From positions 992,001-1,056,000 of the forward strand of contig NZ_CP093341.1 in NCBI RefSeq assembly GCF_022637455.1: a stretch of DNA of 64,000 bases, written 5' to 3'. The notes beneath the pieces are model-generated. The model searched no databases and was not told the DNA's origin. It saw only the letters and a list, made by a program, of their open reading frames with translations. Made by a program: the position numbers and the translations under genes. Numbering within the stretch: position 1 is the stretch's first letter; the number at the start of each line of letters is the position of its first letter. The DNA is from Lysobacter sp. S4-A87. GTDB taxonomy: Bacteria; Pseudomonadota; Gammaproteobacteria; Xanthomonadales; Xanthomonadaceae. Shown in pieces: positions 24,184-34,333 of the stretch.

Positions 24184-24768
24184 CTACGGGTGGATCTTCT
24201 CGCCCCTGGCGAGCATCTCGACGAACTTCGCCGCACGCGCATTGCGCGTTTCCGGCTTCTTCGCCGTGTGCACGCGCCAGCAGAACGCATAGCGGTTGGT
24301 GCCATCGAGTTGCTCGAAGAACCTGCGCGCCTTCGCATTCTTCGCCAGCGCCGCGGCCAATTCCGGCGGGACCTCCATGCCACTGGCCGCGTGGTATGCC
24401 GCCTGCCAGCGGCCGTCGGCGCGCGCCGCTTCGACTTCGCGCAAGCCGCCGGCCTGCATGCGCCCTTCCGCGATCAGCCGTTCGATCTTGCCGACGTTGA
24501 TCTTTGACCACAGGCTTTTGGCCCGGCGCGGCGTGAAGCGCTGCAGGAAGTACTGCTCGTCACAGGCTCGCTTGAGGCCGTCGATCCAGCCGTGGCACAG
24601 CGCCACATCCAGGGCCTCGGCATAGGTCACCGAGACCACGCCCTGGTCCTTCTTGGCGATCTTCAGCCACAGTCCAGGCGCGCTGCCGTGACCCAGCAGC
24701 CACTGCTCGAAGGCCGCGGCATCGCGGAACAACTGGATCGGCAGGTCGGTCGGCAGCGGCGAAGCCAT
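24184..24768 (-). CDS. YdeI/OmpD-associated family protein
   Basis: 194-residue YdeI-family protein. The signature ALDVALCHGWIDGLKRACDE, with YFLQRFTPRRAKSLWSKIN following, defines the family, and the C-terminal OmdA-like part contains PPELAAALAKNAKARRFFEQL. Members are cytoplasmic and have been linked to bacteriocin or antimicrobial-peptide resistance in a few species, but no reaction is established. It starts 5 nt after the metallophosphoesterase stop, so the two may be co-transcribed. Confidence 0.85.
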   Translation of the reverse strand: MASPLPTDLPIQLFRDAAAFEQWLLGHGSAPGLWLKIAKKDQGVVSVTYAEALDVALCHGWIDGLKRACDEQYFLQRFTPRRAKSLWSKINVGKIERLIAEGRMQAGGLREVEAARADGRWQAAYHAASGMEVPPELAAALAKNAKARRFFEQLDGTNRYAFCWRVHTAKKPETRNARAAKFVEMLARGEKIHP

Positions 24769-24773
24769 GGCCG

Positions 24774-26381
24774 CTACTCCTTGGCCTGGTCGAGACGGTA
24801 GCGCGTTTCCGACGTCAGCTCACCGCGCCAGCGATCGAACACGCGCACCTGGATGCGATGCTCGCCAGCGCCCACATCGGTCGGCAGGACGCCACGCCAC
24901 AGGTGGGTCGAGGGGACGGCTTCAGGCGAGCGGTCGTAGCCACGCAGGCGCTCGGCGCTGTCGTCGGCGAGGTTCTCCGCCACCAGGGTCGGATCCGGCT
25001 GCGACACCCGACGCATCGGCTTCCACGCGCCTTCGTCGATGCGGTACTCGACGCGGCTGTCGGCGTCGCCCATGAACACGTTGGCATAGACGCCATTGGC
25101 GGCCCAGGCGCCCAGTCGCAGCACCTTCGGCGCGTAGAGCGCCATCGCCCGGTCTGCCGGCGCACGCGCGACCTGGTAGCGCAGCGAGTATTGGCCGTCA
25201 GGCTTGAAGGTCAGCCAGGCGTAGCCGTTGGGCGTGCCGTCGCTCATGGTGGTGTCGGGGATTCCCTGGGCATCCTTGACGCCCGACCAGAACGCGCCGC
25301 AGGTCGCACCGACGTTGTACTCGTGCAGCGGCTGCGCGCCGTGCCAGCCGGTGCTGGCGTCATGGCGGTAGTGGCGCTGGTTGTGGGTGTGCGCGCTGAG
25401 CAGCAGGACCTGGCTGTGGTCCTTGAGCATCGCGAACAGGCGATCACGGTCGACACGGCGGAAACTCTCCACGCCCGGGTACGGCTCGAAGAACGGGATG
25501 TGCACGGAGATGACCACGCGCCGGTCCTTGGACAACGTCGCCAGGTAGGCCTGCAGGAACGCGAACTGGTCTTCGCGCAGCCCACCGATGTAGGCCGGCT
25601 GCTGGCCCGGCAGGTAGACCACGTCGTCGAGGACGATGAAACTCGCCTGCGGTTCTTCCCAGGCATAGCTGTCGGGGCCGAAGACGTTGCGGAACGACAA
25701 CAGCGCATCCTCGTCGCGCCCGGCGTCGAAATCGAGGTCGTGGTTTCCGGGCACGTGCATCCACGGCACGCCCAGCTGCGAGGTGACGCGGTTCATCGCC
25801 GGATACAGGCTGATGTCGTCGTTGACGATGTCGCCCAGGCTAAGCCCCAGCCGCACGTCGTGCTTGCCCACCAGCGGCTGCACGATGTCGCGTTCGTAGT
25901 AATCGACATCGATCAGGCTCTTGGGCTGCGGGTCGCCGAACACCAGCATCTTCAGGTCACCGCCGGACCGCTTCAGGTCACCGCCCGCCAGCCTGCGCAA
26001 TGGGAAATCCAGCTCGCCGGCCGTGGTGGCCGCGATGCCGCCGTAGCGCAGCTTCGGCGAACCGGCAGGAAAGACGTGATGCCAGAACAGCGGCAAGCCG
26101 TTGGCGCCGGTCGCAGTGGAGTATCCGGGCGGCTTGATCACGAACACCGTGCTGCCGTCGCGTGCCGGCAACCGGTAGCGGCCCTGCGCGTCGCTGGTGG
26201 CCAGCTCGCGCCCGTTGGAGACCTTGATGCCGGCGATTCCGCGCTCGGATGCGTCGCGTCGCTGGTTGCCATTGCTGTCGTTGTAGACGGTCCCGGTCAG
26301 TTGCGCGGTCTGCGCCTGCACATCGGCATGGCTGGCGGCCAGCAGGCCCAGGACGACGGCGCAAAGGGACGATCGCAGCAT
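24774..26381 (-). CDS. Secreted calcineurin-like metallophosphoesterase with N- and C-terminal accessory domains
   Basis: 535 residues with a signal peptide (about 1-23, AVVLGLLAASHADVQAQ). An N-terminal carboxypeptidase-regulatory/SdrD-like beta domain follows (LTGTVYNDSNGNQRRDASER). The phosphoesterase core has FGDPQPKS, GDIVNDD, VPGNHDLDFD, VHIPFFEPYPG and SAHTHNQRHY supplying the binuclear metal ligands. The last part (about 380-535) matches the C-terminal domain found in this subgroup. It is probably periplasmic or extracellular. Substrate is unknown; relatives are annotated as cell-surface or nucleotide phosphatases without firm evidence. Confidence 0.85.
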   Translation of the reverse strand: MLRSSLCAVVLGLLAASHADVQAQTAQLTGTVYNDSNGNQRRDASERGIAGIKVSNGRELATSDAQGRYRLPARDGSTVFVIKPPGYSTATGANGLPLFWHHVFPAGSPKLRYGGIAATTAGELDFPLRRLAGGDLKRSGGDLKMLVFGDPQPKSLIDVDYYERDIVQPLVGKHDVRLGLSLGDIVNDDISLYPAMNRVTSQLGVPWMHVPGNHDLDFDAGRDEDALLSFRNVFGPDSYAWEEPQASFIVLDDVVYLPGQQPAYIGGLREDQFAFLQAYLATLSKDRRVVISVHIPFFEPYPGVESFRRVDRDRLFAMLKDHSQVLLLSAHTHNQRHYRHDASTGWHGAQPLHEYNVGATCGAFWSGVKDAQGIPDTTMSDGTPNGYAWLTFKPDGQYSLRYQVARAPADRAMALYAPKVLRLGAWAANGVYANVFMGDADSRVEYRIDEGAWKPMRRVSQPDPTLVAENLADDSAERLRGYDRSPEAVPSTHLWRGVLPTDVGAGEHRIQVRVFDRWRGELTSETRYRLDQAKE

Positions 26382-26466
26382 ATGGCGTTCCAGGGATTCG
26401 CGGTGGCCGGGTGATTATCGGCCCGGGCTGCAGCAACCGGAAGGGTCGCCCGCCGGCCCGCCACAC

Positions 26467-27096
26467 TCAGCCACGATGGCGTTGTCGCAGCAGCGCTTCG
26501 ACCTCCGCCAGCCCGAGGCCGCGCGCGCGCAGCAACACCATCAGGTGGAAGATCAGGTCGGCGGCCTCGCCCAGCAGTTCCTCGTCCGGCTGCGCCACCG
26601 CGGCCAGGGCGGTTTCCACGCCCTCCTCGCCTACCTTCTGCGCGATGCGGCGCATGCCGCCCTCGAACAGCGACGTGGTGTAACTGCCCGCCGGACGCTC
26701 GCGGTCACGCGCGACGATCAGCGCATCGAGTTCGCCCAGGAACGACGAGCGCGCAGGCGCCTGCGGGAAGCAGCTGGCGCGACCGAGGTGGCAGGTCGGT
26801 CCCTGTGGCCGGGCAAGTACGAGCAGCGTGTCGGCATCGCAGTCGGGCTCGACCGACACCAGCTCGAGGAAATGGCCGGAACTCTCGCCCTTGGTCCACA
26901 GGCGCTGGCGACTGCGACTGAAGAACGTCACGTGGCCGCTGGATATCGTTGCCTGCAACGCATCGCGGTCCATGTAGCCAAGCATCAGCACCGCGAGCGT
27001 GTCGGCGTCCTGCACGACGGCGGGCAGCAGACCGCCCTGCTTCTCCCAGGCGAGCTCGTCGAAAGGTGACTGCAGCGAAGCAGCTTCAGCGGTCAT
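26467..27096 (-). CDS. hisI: Bifunctional phosphoribosyl-AMP cyclohydrolase / phosphoribosyl-ATP pyrophosphatase
   Basis: 209-residue HisIE fusion for steps 2 and 3 of histidine synthesis. The N-terminal cyclohydrolase has [30 protein letters not shown] and the zinc-binding DCDADTLL. The C-terminal MazG-like pyrophosphatase has [20 protein letters not shown] and [13 protein letters not shown]. It is the last gene of the his operon. The ATG at 27096 overlaps the hisF stop by 4 nt. Confidence 0.96.
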   Translation of the reverse strand: MTAEAASLQSPFDELAWEKQGGLLPAVVQDADTLAVLMLGYMDRDALQATISSGHVTFFSRSRQRLWTKGESSGHFLELVSVEPDCDADTLLVLARPQGPTCHLGRASCFPQAPARSSFLGELDALIVARDRERPAGSYTTSLFEGGMRRIAQKVGEEGVETALAAVAQPDEELLGEAADLIFHLMVLLRARGLGLAEVEALLRQRHRG

Positions 27097-27863
27097 GCGC
27101 GCACCTCGATGCCCTGCTCGCGCAAGTGCCGTTTGAGTTCGGGAATGGGCACGGCGCCGGAGTGGAACACGCTCGCCGCCAGCGCGGCATCCACATCGGC
27201 TTCGCGGAACACGTCGGCGAAATGGCCGATGCTGCCGGCGCCGCCCGAGGCCACCAGCGGCACCAGGCAGCGCTCGCGCACGGCCTGAAGCTGCTCGATG
27301 TCGTAGCCCTCGCGGACGCCATCGCTGCCCATGCAGTTGAGGACGATCTCGCCGGCGCCACGCTGCTGAGCCTCGTCGACCCAGTCGAGCGTGCGTTGCG
27401 GCAATGCCCGTGTGCGCGACGGGTCGCCACTGTACTGGCGCACGCGCCATTGGCCGTCCTCATCGCGCAGGCTGTCGATACCGACCACGACGCATTGCTG
27501 CCCGAAGGCATCGGCGATCTCGCCGATCAGCTGCGGACGCTCCAGCGCCGGGGTATTGATCGAGACCTTGTCGGCACCGGCATGGAGCGCCGCGCGTGCG
27601 TCCTCCACCGAGCGGATGCCACCGGCGACGCAGAACGGGATGTCGATTTCGCGCGCGACGCGTTCGACCCAGGCGCGGTCGACGCTGCGGCCTTCCGGGC
27701 TGGCCGTGATGTCGTAGAACACAAGTTCGTCGGCGCCCTCGTCGCGATAGCGCAGCGCCAGCTCGACGATGTCACCCATGTCGACGTGGTCGCGGAAGCG
27801 CACGCCCTTGACCACGCGGCCGTCGCGCACGTCCAGGCACGGCACGATGCGCCGGCTCAGCAT
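27093..27863 (-). CDS. hisF: Imidazole glycerol phosphate synthase, cyclase subunit
   Basis: 256-residue TIM-barrel subunit. With HisH it converts PRFAR and ammonia to imidazole glycerol phosphate and AICAR. The conserved start [17 protein letters not shown] contains the catalytic aspartate, and a second phosphate-binding half contains [14 protein letters not shown]. It overlaps the hisA stop by 7 nt and hisIE by 4 nt. Confidence 0.97.
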   Translation of the reverse strand: MLSRRIVPCLDVRDGRVVKGVRFRDHVDMGDIVELALRYRDEGADELVFYDITASPEGRSVDRAWVERVAREIDIPFCVAGGIRSVEDARAALHAGADKVSINTPALERPQLIGEIADAFGQQCVVVGIDSLRDEDGQWRVRQYSGDPSRTRALPQRTLDWVDEAQQRGAGEIVLNCMGSDGVREGYDIEQLQAVRERCLVPLVASGGAGSIGHFADVFREADVDAALAASVFHSGAVPIPELKRHLREQGIEVRA

Positions 27864-28639
27864 CGCCGCACCCGCTCGAGCGCATCATCGAGGGCAAAGC
27901 GTTGCTCGATCAGCGCCTTGCCCAGGACCGCGCCACTGCAACCGGCCGCGCGCGCAGCCAGGATGTCGGCGACGTCGCGGATACCGCCCGATGCCTGCAC
28001 GAGCAGCTCCGGCGCCAGACTGGCAATCAGCCGGTACAGATCCAGGTTCGGTCCGCCGAGCGTGCCGTCGCGGGAAATATCGGTGCAGAGCAGATGACGC
28101 ACGCCGCCATTGGCGAAACGCCGTACCAGCGTCTCGAGCCGGGCGGCGCTGCTTTCGGTCCAGCCCGATACCGGCAGCTGCCATTCGCCGTCGGCGTCCT
28201 GACGCGCGTCGAGGGCGATGGTGATGCGCTCCGGGCCGAAGCGCTCGACCCACTCCAGCACCCGCTCGGGTTCGCGCACCGCCAGCGAGCCGACCACGAC
28301 GCGGTCGGCACCGGCCTGCAGGATCTCGGCGACATCCTCCTCGCTGCGTACCCCGCCACCGGTCTGCACGCGCAGCCAAGTCGTGCGCGCCAGCACCCGC
28401 AGCAGCGGCTGCAGGGTGTAGCCGCCGTGACGCGCGGCATCGAGGTCGACCAGGTGCAACCAGCGCGCACCCAGGCGGGCATGGCGCATCGCCATCTCGA
28501 GCGGGCGTTCCCCGTAGCGTGTCTCGCGCCCGTAGTCGCCCTGGTGCAGGCGCACCATGTGGCCTTCGCGCACGTCGATGGCCGGATACAGCTCGAATTC
28601 CATTCCAGGCACCGGCATCTGCAACGGATCGGCGCTCAT
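27857..28639 (-). CDS. hisA: 1-(5-phosphoribosyl)-5-[(phosphoribosylamino)methylideneamino]imidazole-4-carboxamide isomerase
   Basis: About 260-residue TIM-barrel isomerase (Amadori rearrangement of ProFAR). [20 protein letters not shown] carries the catalytic aspartate, [12 protein letters not shown] one phosphate-binding loop and [12 protein letters not shown] the other. The ATG at 28639 overlaps the hisH stop. A second ATG 12 codons further in would give the more usual family start ([10 protein letters not shown]), so the N-terminus is uncertain. Confidence 0.96.
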   Translation of the reverse strand: MSADPLQMPVPGMEFELYPAIDVREGHMVRLHQGDYGRETRYGERPLEMAMRHARLGARWLHLVDLDAARHGGYTLQPLLRVLARTTWLRVQTGGGVRSEEDVAEILQAGADRVVVGSLAVREPERVLEWVERFGPERITIALDARQDADGEWQLPVSGWTESSAARLETLVRRFANGGVRHLLCTDISRDGTLGGPNLDLYRLIASLAPELLVQASGGIRDVADILAARAAGCSGAVLGKALIEQRFALDDALERVRRC

Positions 28640-29265
28640 GCCGCCTCCATTGCCAGGAAATTCGCCAGCAGCCGCTGGCCCACCGCCGCCGACCGTTCCG
28701 GGTGGAACTGCGCGCCAAAGCAGCGGCCGTGCCCGGCCACCGCGGTGAAGCCGCCGCCATGATCGCTGCTGGCCAGCGTGGCCGCGCTCAAAGGTGCCGC
28801 GTAGCTGTGCACGAAGTAGGCGTGCGCGCCGGCATCGATGCCGTCGAGCAGCCCCGTCGGCTGCGACGGTTGCAACTGGTTCCAACCCATGTGCGGCACG
28901 CGAACCCCCGGTCCAGATGTCATGCGAACGATGCGGCCGGGCAGCAGGCCCAGGCATTCGACGTCGCCCTCGTCGGAGGACTCGTACAGCAGCTGCATGC
29001 CCAGGCAGATCCCGAGCAGCGGCTGCCGCAGCCGACGGATCGGCTCGACCAGCCCGAGCTCGCGCAACCGCGCCATCGCCGGCGGCGCAGCACCGACCCC
29101 GGGCAGGATCACGCGTTGCGCAGCGGAGATGGTCGCGGCGTCGGCACTGAGCACCGCGCGCGCACCCAACCTCTCAAGCGCGTAACGCACCGAGCCGATA
29201 TTCCCCCCACCCCAGTCGATCAGCACCACTTCGGTCACTTGTGATTGCACTCCAGTCACATTCAT
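28636..29265 (-). CDS. hisH: Imidazole glycerol phosphate synthase, glutamine amidotransferase subunit
   Basis: 209-residue class I glutaminase that feeds ammonia to HisF. The oxyanion region is PGVGA, the nucleophile cysteine is in [12 protein letters not shown], and the catalytic His-Glu is in [10 protein letters not shown]. The ATG at 29265 is preferred. A GTG at 29268 and a TTG at 29283 are in frame, and the family core only begins at [13 protein letters not shown], so up to about 15 residues are doubtful. Confidence 0.96.
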   Translation of the reverse strand: MNVTGVQSQVTEVVLIDWGGGNIGSVRYALERLGARAVLSADAATISAAQRVILPGVGAAPPAMARLRELGLVEPIRRLRQPLLGICLGMQLLYESSDEGDVECLGLLPGRIVRMTSGPGVRVPHMGWNQLQPSQPTGLLDGIDAGAHAYFVHSYAAPLSAATLASSDHGGGFTAVAGHGRCFGAQFHPERSAAVGQRLLANFLAMEAA

Positions 29266-29286
29266 CACTTCATTGCGCGGCAAGCG

Positions 29287-30366
29287 CTACAGGCTGCCCT
29301 TGGTGCTGGGCAATTCGTTTCCCTCGCGCCGTATCGCCTGGCGCAACGCGCGCGCAACCGCCTTGAAGCAGGCTTCGACCTTGTGATGGTCGTTTTCGCC
29401 TTGCACGCGCAGATTGAGGTTGAGCCCGGCGCCCTCGCACAGCGAGCGGAAGAAGTGCGGCACCAGTTCGGTCGGCAGGCCGCCGACACGCTCGCGGTTG
29501 AAGGCACCGTCGAAGACGAAGTACGGGCGGCCGGAGAAATCCAGCGCGGCACTGGCCAGGCTTTCGTCCATCGGCAAGGTGAAGCCGTAACGACCGATGC
29601 CACGTTTGTCGCCCAGCGCCTCGCGCAGGGCCTGGCCCAGCGCCAGGGCACTGTCTTCGACGGTGTGGTGCTCGTCGATATGGAGGTCGCCTTCGCAGCG
29701 GAGCTCCAGGGCGAAACCACCGTGCTTGCCGATCTGCTCGAGCATGTGGTCAAAGAAGCCCAGGCCGGTCGTCACTGCCGGATCGGCGCTGCGGTCCAGG
29801 TCGAGGCCGACTTCGATCCGGGTCTCGCAGGTGGTGCGCGTGACGCGTGCGGTCCGCGGCACGTCCGCCAGGGCATGGGCGATACCGCTCCAGTCCCACT
29901 CGCCGCCGAACTGGGCGGTGCGCAACTGGAAGGCGCGGATGCCGAGGTTGCGGGCGAATGCGTTGTCGGTTTCGCGATCGCCGACCATGGCCGAGCGCGT
30001 CCAGTCGATTCCACGGTCCTGCAGATACGGCAGCGCCAGGCCGATTCCGGGCTTGCGCGTGGGCGCGTTGTCGGCCGGCAGGCTGGTGTCGATCAGCACG
30101 TCGCGGAACCGGATTCCCTGGCTTTCGAACACCTGCATCATCAGCGTGTGCGGGCCTTCGAAGTCCGCGCGCGGGAACGCCTCGCTGCCGAGGCCGTCCT
30201 GGTTGGTGACCATCACGAACTGGTAGCCGGCATCGCGCAGCCGCAACATCGCCGGGATCACACCGGTGACGAAGCGAAGCTTGTCGAAGCGGTCGATCTG
30301 GAAGTCGGACGGTTCCTCGATCAGCGTGCCGTCGCGGTCCACGAACAGGATGGGCGTCGCACTCAT
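29287..30366 (-). CDS. hisB: Bifunctional histidinol-phosphatase / imidazoleglycerol-phosphate dehydratase
   Basis: 359 residues. The N-terminal HAD phosphatase has [13 protein letters not shown] as nucleophile motif and [11 protein letters not shown]. The C-terminal dehydratase has [18 protein letters not shown], the metal ligands DEHHTVED and the second site [13 protein letters not shown]. This fused form is the gammaproteobacterial type. It overlaps hisC by 4 nt. Confidence 0.97.
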   Translation of the reverse strand: MSATPILFVDRDGTLIEEPSDFQIDRFDKLRFVTGVIPAMLRLRDAGYQFVMVTNQDGLGSEAFPRADFEGPHTLMMQVFESQGIRFRDVLIDTSLPADNAPTRKPGIGLALPYLQDRGIDWTRSAMVGDRETDNAFARNLGIRAFQLRTAQFGGEWDWSGIAHALADVPRTARVTRTTCETRIEVGLDLDRSADPAVTTGLGFFDHMLEQIGKHGGFALELRCEGDLHIDEHHTVEDSALALGQALREALGDKRGIGRYGFTLPMDESLASAALDFSGRPYFVFDGAFNRERVGGLPTELVPHFFRSLCEGAGLNLNLRVQGENDHHKVEACFKAVARALRQAIRREGNELPSTKGSL

Positions 30367-31478
30367 GGCGCGCCCTCCGCCGGCATGGACAGCACGGACA
30401 GCACCTGCCGGTTCTGCTCCGGCGTTCCGAGGCTGATGCGCAGCGCATCTTCGAGGCCGGCGGCGGCGCGCATGTCGCGGACCACCACGCCGGCGGCGAG
30501 CAGGCGGTCGAATGCGGCCTGGGCATCGTCGAAACGCGCGAGCACGAAATTGGCGCGCGAGTCGTAGGCACGTCGCACGCACGTCAGGCTGGACAGCGCC
30601 GATCGCAGGACATCGCGCTCGCTGCGAATGGCGGCGACACGCTCGACAGTGCGTGCGCGTGCCACCGGCGCCAATGCCTGCAGCGCCTGCGCGGTGCAGG
30701 CGGCAGGCAGCGGGTACGGCGCCTGGCAACGTCGCAGCACTTCGATGAGATCGGCATCGGCGATCACGCTGCCGATGCGTGCCGCCGCCAGCGCATGCGC
30801 CTTCGACAGCGTGCGCAGGACGACGACGTTGCGTTGTCCCGGCAACAGGCCGATGGCAGACGGCGCGTCGGCGTACTCCAGGTAGGCTTCATCGACGACG
30901 ACGAGTGCCTGGCCGTCGAGTTCGCGCGCCAGGGCCGCAATGTCCTCGAGCGCGAGCAGCGCGCCGGTCGGATTGCCCGGCGAGCACAGGAACACCAGCT
31001 TCACGCCATCACGCCGCACCGCTGCAGCGATCGCAGCGAAGTCGCACTGCCACCCCTGCGCGGTTTCGGACAGCGGCACGTCGACCACGCGCGTGCCATG
31101 CAAGCGGGCACTGACGGCATACATGCCGAACGTGGGCGTGGTGACCAGCACTGCATCGCCACCGGGGCGGCAAACCGCACGCACCAGCAGATCGATGCCT
31201 TCGTCGCTGCCGCGCCCCGCCAGCAGTTGTGCCGGCGCGCAGCCATAAAGCTCCGCCAGGGCGCTGCGCAGGGCCTGCGGTTGCGGATCGGGGTAGCGGC
31301 GCAGGGTTCCTTCGCGGTCGGCGTCGTTGCACCACGGCGATTCGTTGGCGTTGAGCCAGACCTGTCCCTGCAGGCGCTGGCTGCGCGCGGACTGGTATCC
31401 GGCGAAGCCGCGCAGGTCCTCACGCACCAGCTGCAAGGGGCTGGTGGCCGGACGCAGCGTGTCGGCGGCCGCGCTCAT
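30363..31478 (-). CDS. hisC: Histidinol-phosphate aminotransferase
   Basis: 371-residue fold-type I PLP enzyme converting imidazole acetol phosphate to histidinol phosphate. WLNANESPW is the conserved N-terminal substrate loop. [21 protein letters not shown] and the PLP-lysine motif [15 protein letters not shown] are all present. Start overlaps the hisD stop by 4 nt. Confidence 0.97.
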   Translation of the reverse strand: MSAAADTLRPATSPLQLVREDLRGFAGYQSARSQRLQGQVWLNANESPWCNDADREGTLRRYPDPQPQALRSALAELYGCAPAQLLAGRGSDEGIDLLVRAVCRPGGDAVLVTTPTFGMYAVSARLHGTRVVDVPLSETAQGWQCDFAAIAAAVRRDGVKLVFLCSPGNPTGALLALEDIAALARELDGQALVVVDEAYLEYADAPSAIGLLPGQRNVVVLRTLSKAHALAAARIGSVIADADLIEVLRRCQAPYPLPAACTAQALQALAPVARARTVERVAAIRSERDVLRSALSSLTCVRRAYDSRANFVLARFDDAQAAFDRLLAAGVVVRDMRAAAGLEDALRISLGTPEQNRQVLSVLSMPAEGAP

Positions 31479-32803
31479 GCCGCCACCGCCTGCAGGCGCA
31501 GCGCCACGGCCTGGAGGTGCGCGTCGAGCCCTTCTGCTCGCGCCAGTTCCACCGCGCACGGCCCGATCGCCTCGATACCCTGGGGCTGCACTTCCTGCAC
31601 GGTGATCGCGATCTGGAAGCTGGCGACATTGAGGCCGCCGCTGAATCGCGCCGCACCGCTGGTAGGCAGGACGTGGTTGGTGCCGCTGCAGTAGTCGCCG
31701 AGGGCTTCCGGAGCCCAGTCGCCGAGGAACACCGAACCGGCGGCCTGCACGCGCGGCAACCATCGGCGTGCCTCGCGCACGGCCAGGATCAGGTGCTCGG
31801 GTGCGTAGTCGTTGCTTACCTGCAGGGCCTGCTCGATGGAGTCGACACGGATTGCGCACGAGGCAGCCAGCGCCTCCAGGGCGATGGCGGCGCGCGGCAG
31901 CGCCTGCAGTTGCTCGCGCACTTCGGTCGCAACCGCATCGAGCATTGCCTCATCGTCGCTGAGCAGGATCACCTGCGAATCCGGGCCGTGTTCGGCCTGC
32001 GACAGCAGGTCGGCGGCGACGAACGCGGCGTTGGCGCCGCCGTCGGCGATCACCAGCACTTCCGAGGGACCGGCCGGCATGTCGATGGCCGGGCCGTCCT
32101 GGCCCATCGCCACCTGCCGCTTGGCCTCGGTGACATAGGCGTTGCCGGGACCAAAAAGTTTGTCGCAACGCGGCAGGCTGTCCGTGCCCAATGCCATCGC
32201 GGCGATGGCCTGGGCACCGCCGACCTTGAAGATGCGATCGATGCCGCAACGCTGCGCTGCGTACAGCACGGCCGGGTCGGCCGTGCCGTCGCGCCGCGGC
32301 GGCGTGCACAGCACCACCTCGGGACAGCCGGCCAGGTGCGCCGGCACGCCCAGCATCAGCGCGGTCGACGGCAGTGGCGCCGATCCGGCCGGAACGTACA
32401 GGCCGACGCGACGGATCGGCCGCAGCACGCGCTCGCAGCGCACGCCAGGGGCGGTGTCGATGGCGTAGGCATTGCTCATGCCGGCCTCGTGGAACAGGGC
32501 GATGCGGGCGGCGGCTTCGTCGATGGCCTGGCGCAAAGCCGGTGTCAGCTTCGCGTCGGCGGCACGCAGTTCGTCGGCGCCGACGCGCAGGTCGTCCAGT
32601 GCGACGCCGTCAAAGCGCAATGCGAAGGCACGCAATGCGGCATCCCCGTTGTCGCGCACCTCCTCGATGATCGCCGCGACCGCGGTCGTGGTGATCGTCG
32701 ACGTGCGCTGCGAGGGACGACGCAGCAGCTGGCTGCGTTCGGCATCGTCGAGCCGGTTCCAGTCGGCGCGGCGCATCAGTAGCGCAGTGGCAGTGGCGCT
32801 CAT
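31475..32803 (-). CDS. hisD: Histidinol dehydrogenase
   Basis: 442-residue zinc enzyme oxidising histidinol to histidine with two NAD. Motifs: [32 protein letters not shown], the zinc and catalytic region AEHGPDSQ, and [10 protein letters not shown] with the [20 protein letters not shown] block. Start ATG 32803 overlaps the hisG stop by 4 nt. Confidence 0.97.
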   Translation of the reverse strand: MSATATALLMRRADWNRLDDAERSQLLRRPSQRTSTITTTAVAAIIEEVRDNGDAALRAFALRFDGVALDDLRVGADELRAADAKLTPALRQAIDEAAARIALFHEAGMSNAYAIDTAPGVRCERVLRPIRRVGLYVPAGSAPLPSTALMLGVPAHLAGCPEVVLCTPPRRDGTADPAVLYAAQRCGIDRIFKVGGAQAIAAMALGTDSLPRCDKLFGPGNAYVTEAKRQVAMGQDGPAIDMPAGPSEVLVIADGGANAAFVAADLLSQAEHGPDSQVILLSDDEAMLDAVATEVREQLQALPRAAIALEALAASCAIRVDSIEQALQVSNDYAPEHLILAVREARRWLPRVQAAGSVFLGDWAPEALGDYCSGTNHVLPTSGAARFSGGLNVASFQIAITVQEVQPQGIEAIGPCAVELARAEGLDAHLQAVALRLQAVAA

Positions 32804-33729
32804 GCCAGCATGCCCTCGACCGGCAACACCATCAGCCCACGCGCGCCGGCGCGCTTGAGTTCCTCCAGACGCTGCCAGGTGACGGCACCGTGGCACAGCG
32901 CCTGCAACGCCAGGTCGTCGCCATCGTCCAGGCGCATCACCGTCGGTGCTTCGGCGTCGGGAAGCAGCGGCAACAGGCTCGGCAACAGGTTGCGCGGGGC
33001 CTGGAACATCAGCAGCTTGCTGTGGCGGATGCGCAGCGCGCCATCGAGGCGGCGCAGCAGCAGGTCGGCGAGTTCGCCGCGAACCGGGTCGAACGCCTCG
33101 GCGGGTCCGGCCAGCACCGCTTCGCTCTCCAGCAGCGTCATCACCGGCTTGAGCTGGTTGGCCGACAGCGTGGCGCCGCTGGAGACGAGGTCGCAGATCG
33201 CCTCGGCCTGGCCCAGTCGCGGCGCGATCTCGACCGAACCCGAAAGCAGCACCACGTCGGCAGCGATGCCCTGCTCCTCGAGCCAGCGCGACAGCAACGC
33301 CGGGTAGCTGGTGGCGATGCGCTTGCCGGTCAGCTGCTGCGGACCCTGCCAGTCCCAGGCATCGGGCACCGCCAGGGCCAGCCGGCAGCCACCGAAGCCG
33401 AGTGCACGCCACTCGCGGAACGCCGACGCGCGGCCGTTGCCTGCGCCTCGATCGGTAGTGCGGCTGCCGTCCTGCTCGAGCAGGACATTGCGGCCGACGA
33501 TGCCCAGGTCACAGACGCCGTCGGCGATCAGGCCGGGGATGTCGTCGTCGCGCACCAGCAGCAGATCGATTGGCAGGCTTTCGCCGTAGCAGAACAGGCG
33601 ATCGCGGCTCTCCCGCCAGCTCAGGCCGCACGAGGCGAGCAGCGCGCGCGCCGGTTCGGCCAGTCGGCCGGATTTCTGGATGGCGATGCGCAGACGATCG
33701 CGCACCGGGGTATTGGCTGGGGGACTCAT
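32800..33729 (-). CDS. hisG: ATP phosphoribosyltransferase, long form
   Basis: 309-residue first enzyme of histidine synthesis, joining ATP and PRPP. The core has [32 protein letters not shown] and the PRPP-binding region [14 protein letters not shown]. The C-terminal about 80 residues correspond to the ACT-like regulatory domain of long-form HisG, so allosteric inhibition by histidine is expected and no HisZ is needed. It begins 15 nt after the TrpR-like regulator gene. Confidence 0.96.
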   Translation of the reverse strand: MSPPANTPVRDRLRIAIQKSGRLAEPARALLASCGLSWRESRDRLFCYGESLPIDLLLVRDDDIPGLIADGVCDLGIVGRNVLLEQDGSRTTDRGAGNGRASAFREWRALGFGGCRLALAVPDAWDWQGPQQLTGKRIATSYPALLSRWLEEQGIAADVVLLSGSVEIAPRLGQAEAICDLVSSGATLSANQLKPVMTLLESEAVLAGPAEAFDPVRGELADLLLRRLDGALRIRHSKLLMFQAPRNLLPSLLPLLPDAEAPTVMRLDDGDDLALQALCHGAVTWQRLEELKRAGARGLMVLPVEGMLA

Positions 33730-33744
33730 CGACGGCGGACTCGG

Positions 33745-34080
33745 CTAATCGCTGTTGCGGGGGGACGCCGGTCCGGTCTCGCCGGTCTGACGCTGGTAGG
33801 CGATGGCGTAGCCGCCGGCGCCGCGTTCGAGGGTGCGGGCGACGCGCCCGATGGTGGTGACGCTGACCTGGGTGCGGTCGTGGATCTCGCGGTACGGGAC
33901 GTTGCCGTACAGCAGCGGGACCACACGCCAGCGGTCGGTCATCGCCTCCAGCTCGGCCGGCGTGCACAGGTCCTCCAGGAAGGCCCGGACCTCCTCCGGG
34001 CTGCGCAGCCCCAGCAAGGCCGAGGCGAGGCCGGCGAGGTCGTCCTCGCCACGATCCATTTCCTGGGGACGTCGCTTCAT
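33745..34080 (-). CDS. TrpR/YerC-family DNA-binding regulator heading the his operon
   Basis: 111-residue protein of the YerC/TrpR-like family. The core PEEVRAFLEDLCTPAELEAM and the helix-turn-helix VPYREIHDRTQVSVTTIGRV are the family hallmarks. A tail of about 20 residues after GGYAIAYQRQ is unconserved. It is the first gene of the compact unit regulator-hisGDCBHAFIE, only 15 nt before hisG. An AT-rich inverted repeat sits 8 nt upstream of its start. I infer that it senses histidine or a related amino acid and represses the operon and itself. Family members in other bacteria also lie next to his genes, but ligand and operator are not established here. Confidence 0.85.
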   Translation of the reverse strand: MKRRPQEMDRGEDDLAGLASALLGLRSPEEVRAFLEDLCTPAELEAMTDRWRVVPLLYGNVPYREIHDRTQVSVTTIGRVARTLERGAGGYAIAYQRQTGETGPASPRNSD

Positions 34081-34088
34081 GATCTTGT

Positions 34089-34118
34089 ATTAATGTAATA
34101 ACGTGCTAATACATTAAT
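34089..34118. promoter_or_regulatory. Candidate operator of the his-operon regulator
   Basis: Perfect 9-bp arms ATTAATGTA/TACATTAAT around a 12-nt centre form a 30-nt, strikingly AT-rich block in GC-rich surroundings. It starts 8 nt upstream of the regulator's start codon, where a repressor would cover promoter or initiation site. Confidence 0.6.
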
Positions 34119-34333
34119 CCGGCATCGGGACCCCCGTCAACCCTGCGGGCGACGCCCCTGCCCGGCTGAAGGCCTGTCGGCGGCATTCACGCCGTTTGCC
34201 AGGCGATACGGATATAGGTGTCAGCCGAGCCTGACGGGGACGGATGGCGCAACTGAATCGAGCGCGCATAAGCTGCGCGCACGCCGACACCGTCCGCTCC
34301 GCGGCGGCACCGGCGACTGGGCAAGGGGGAGAC

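Noticed and set aside
34119-34333. A c-di-GMP riboswitch ahead of the diguanylate cyclase
   Set aside because: The conserved GEMM core sequences are not present; only a GCGCGC/GCGCGC hairpin near 34262-34280 is seen.
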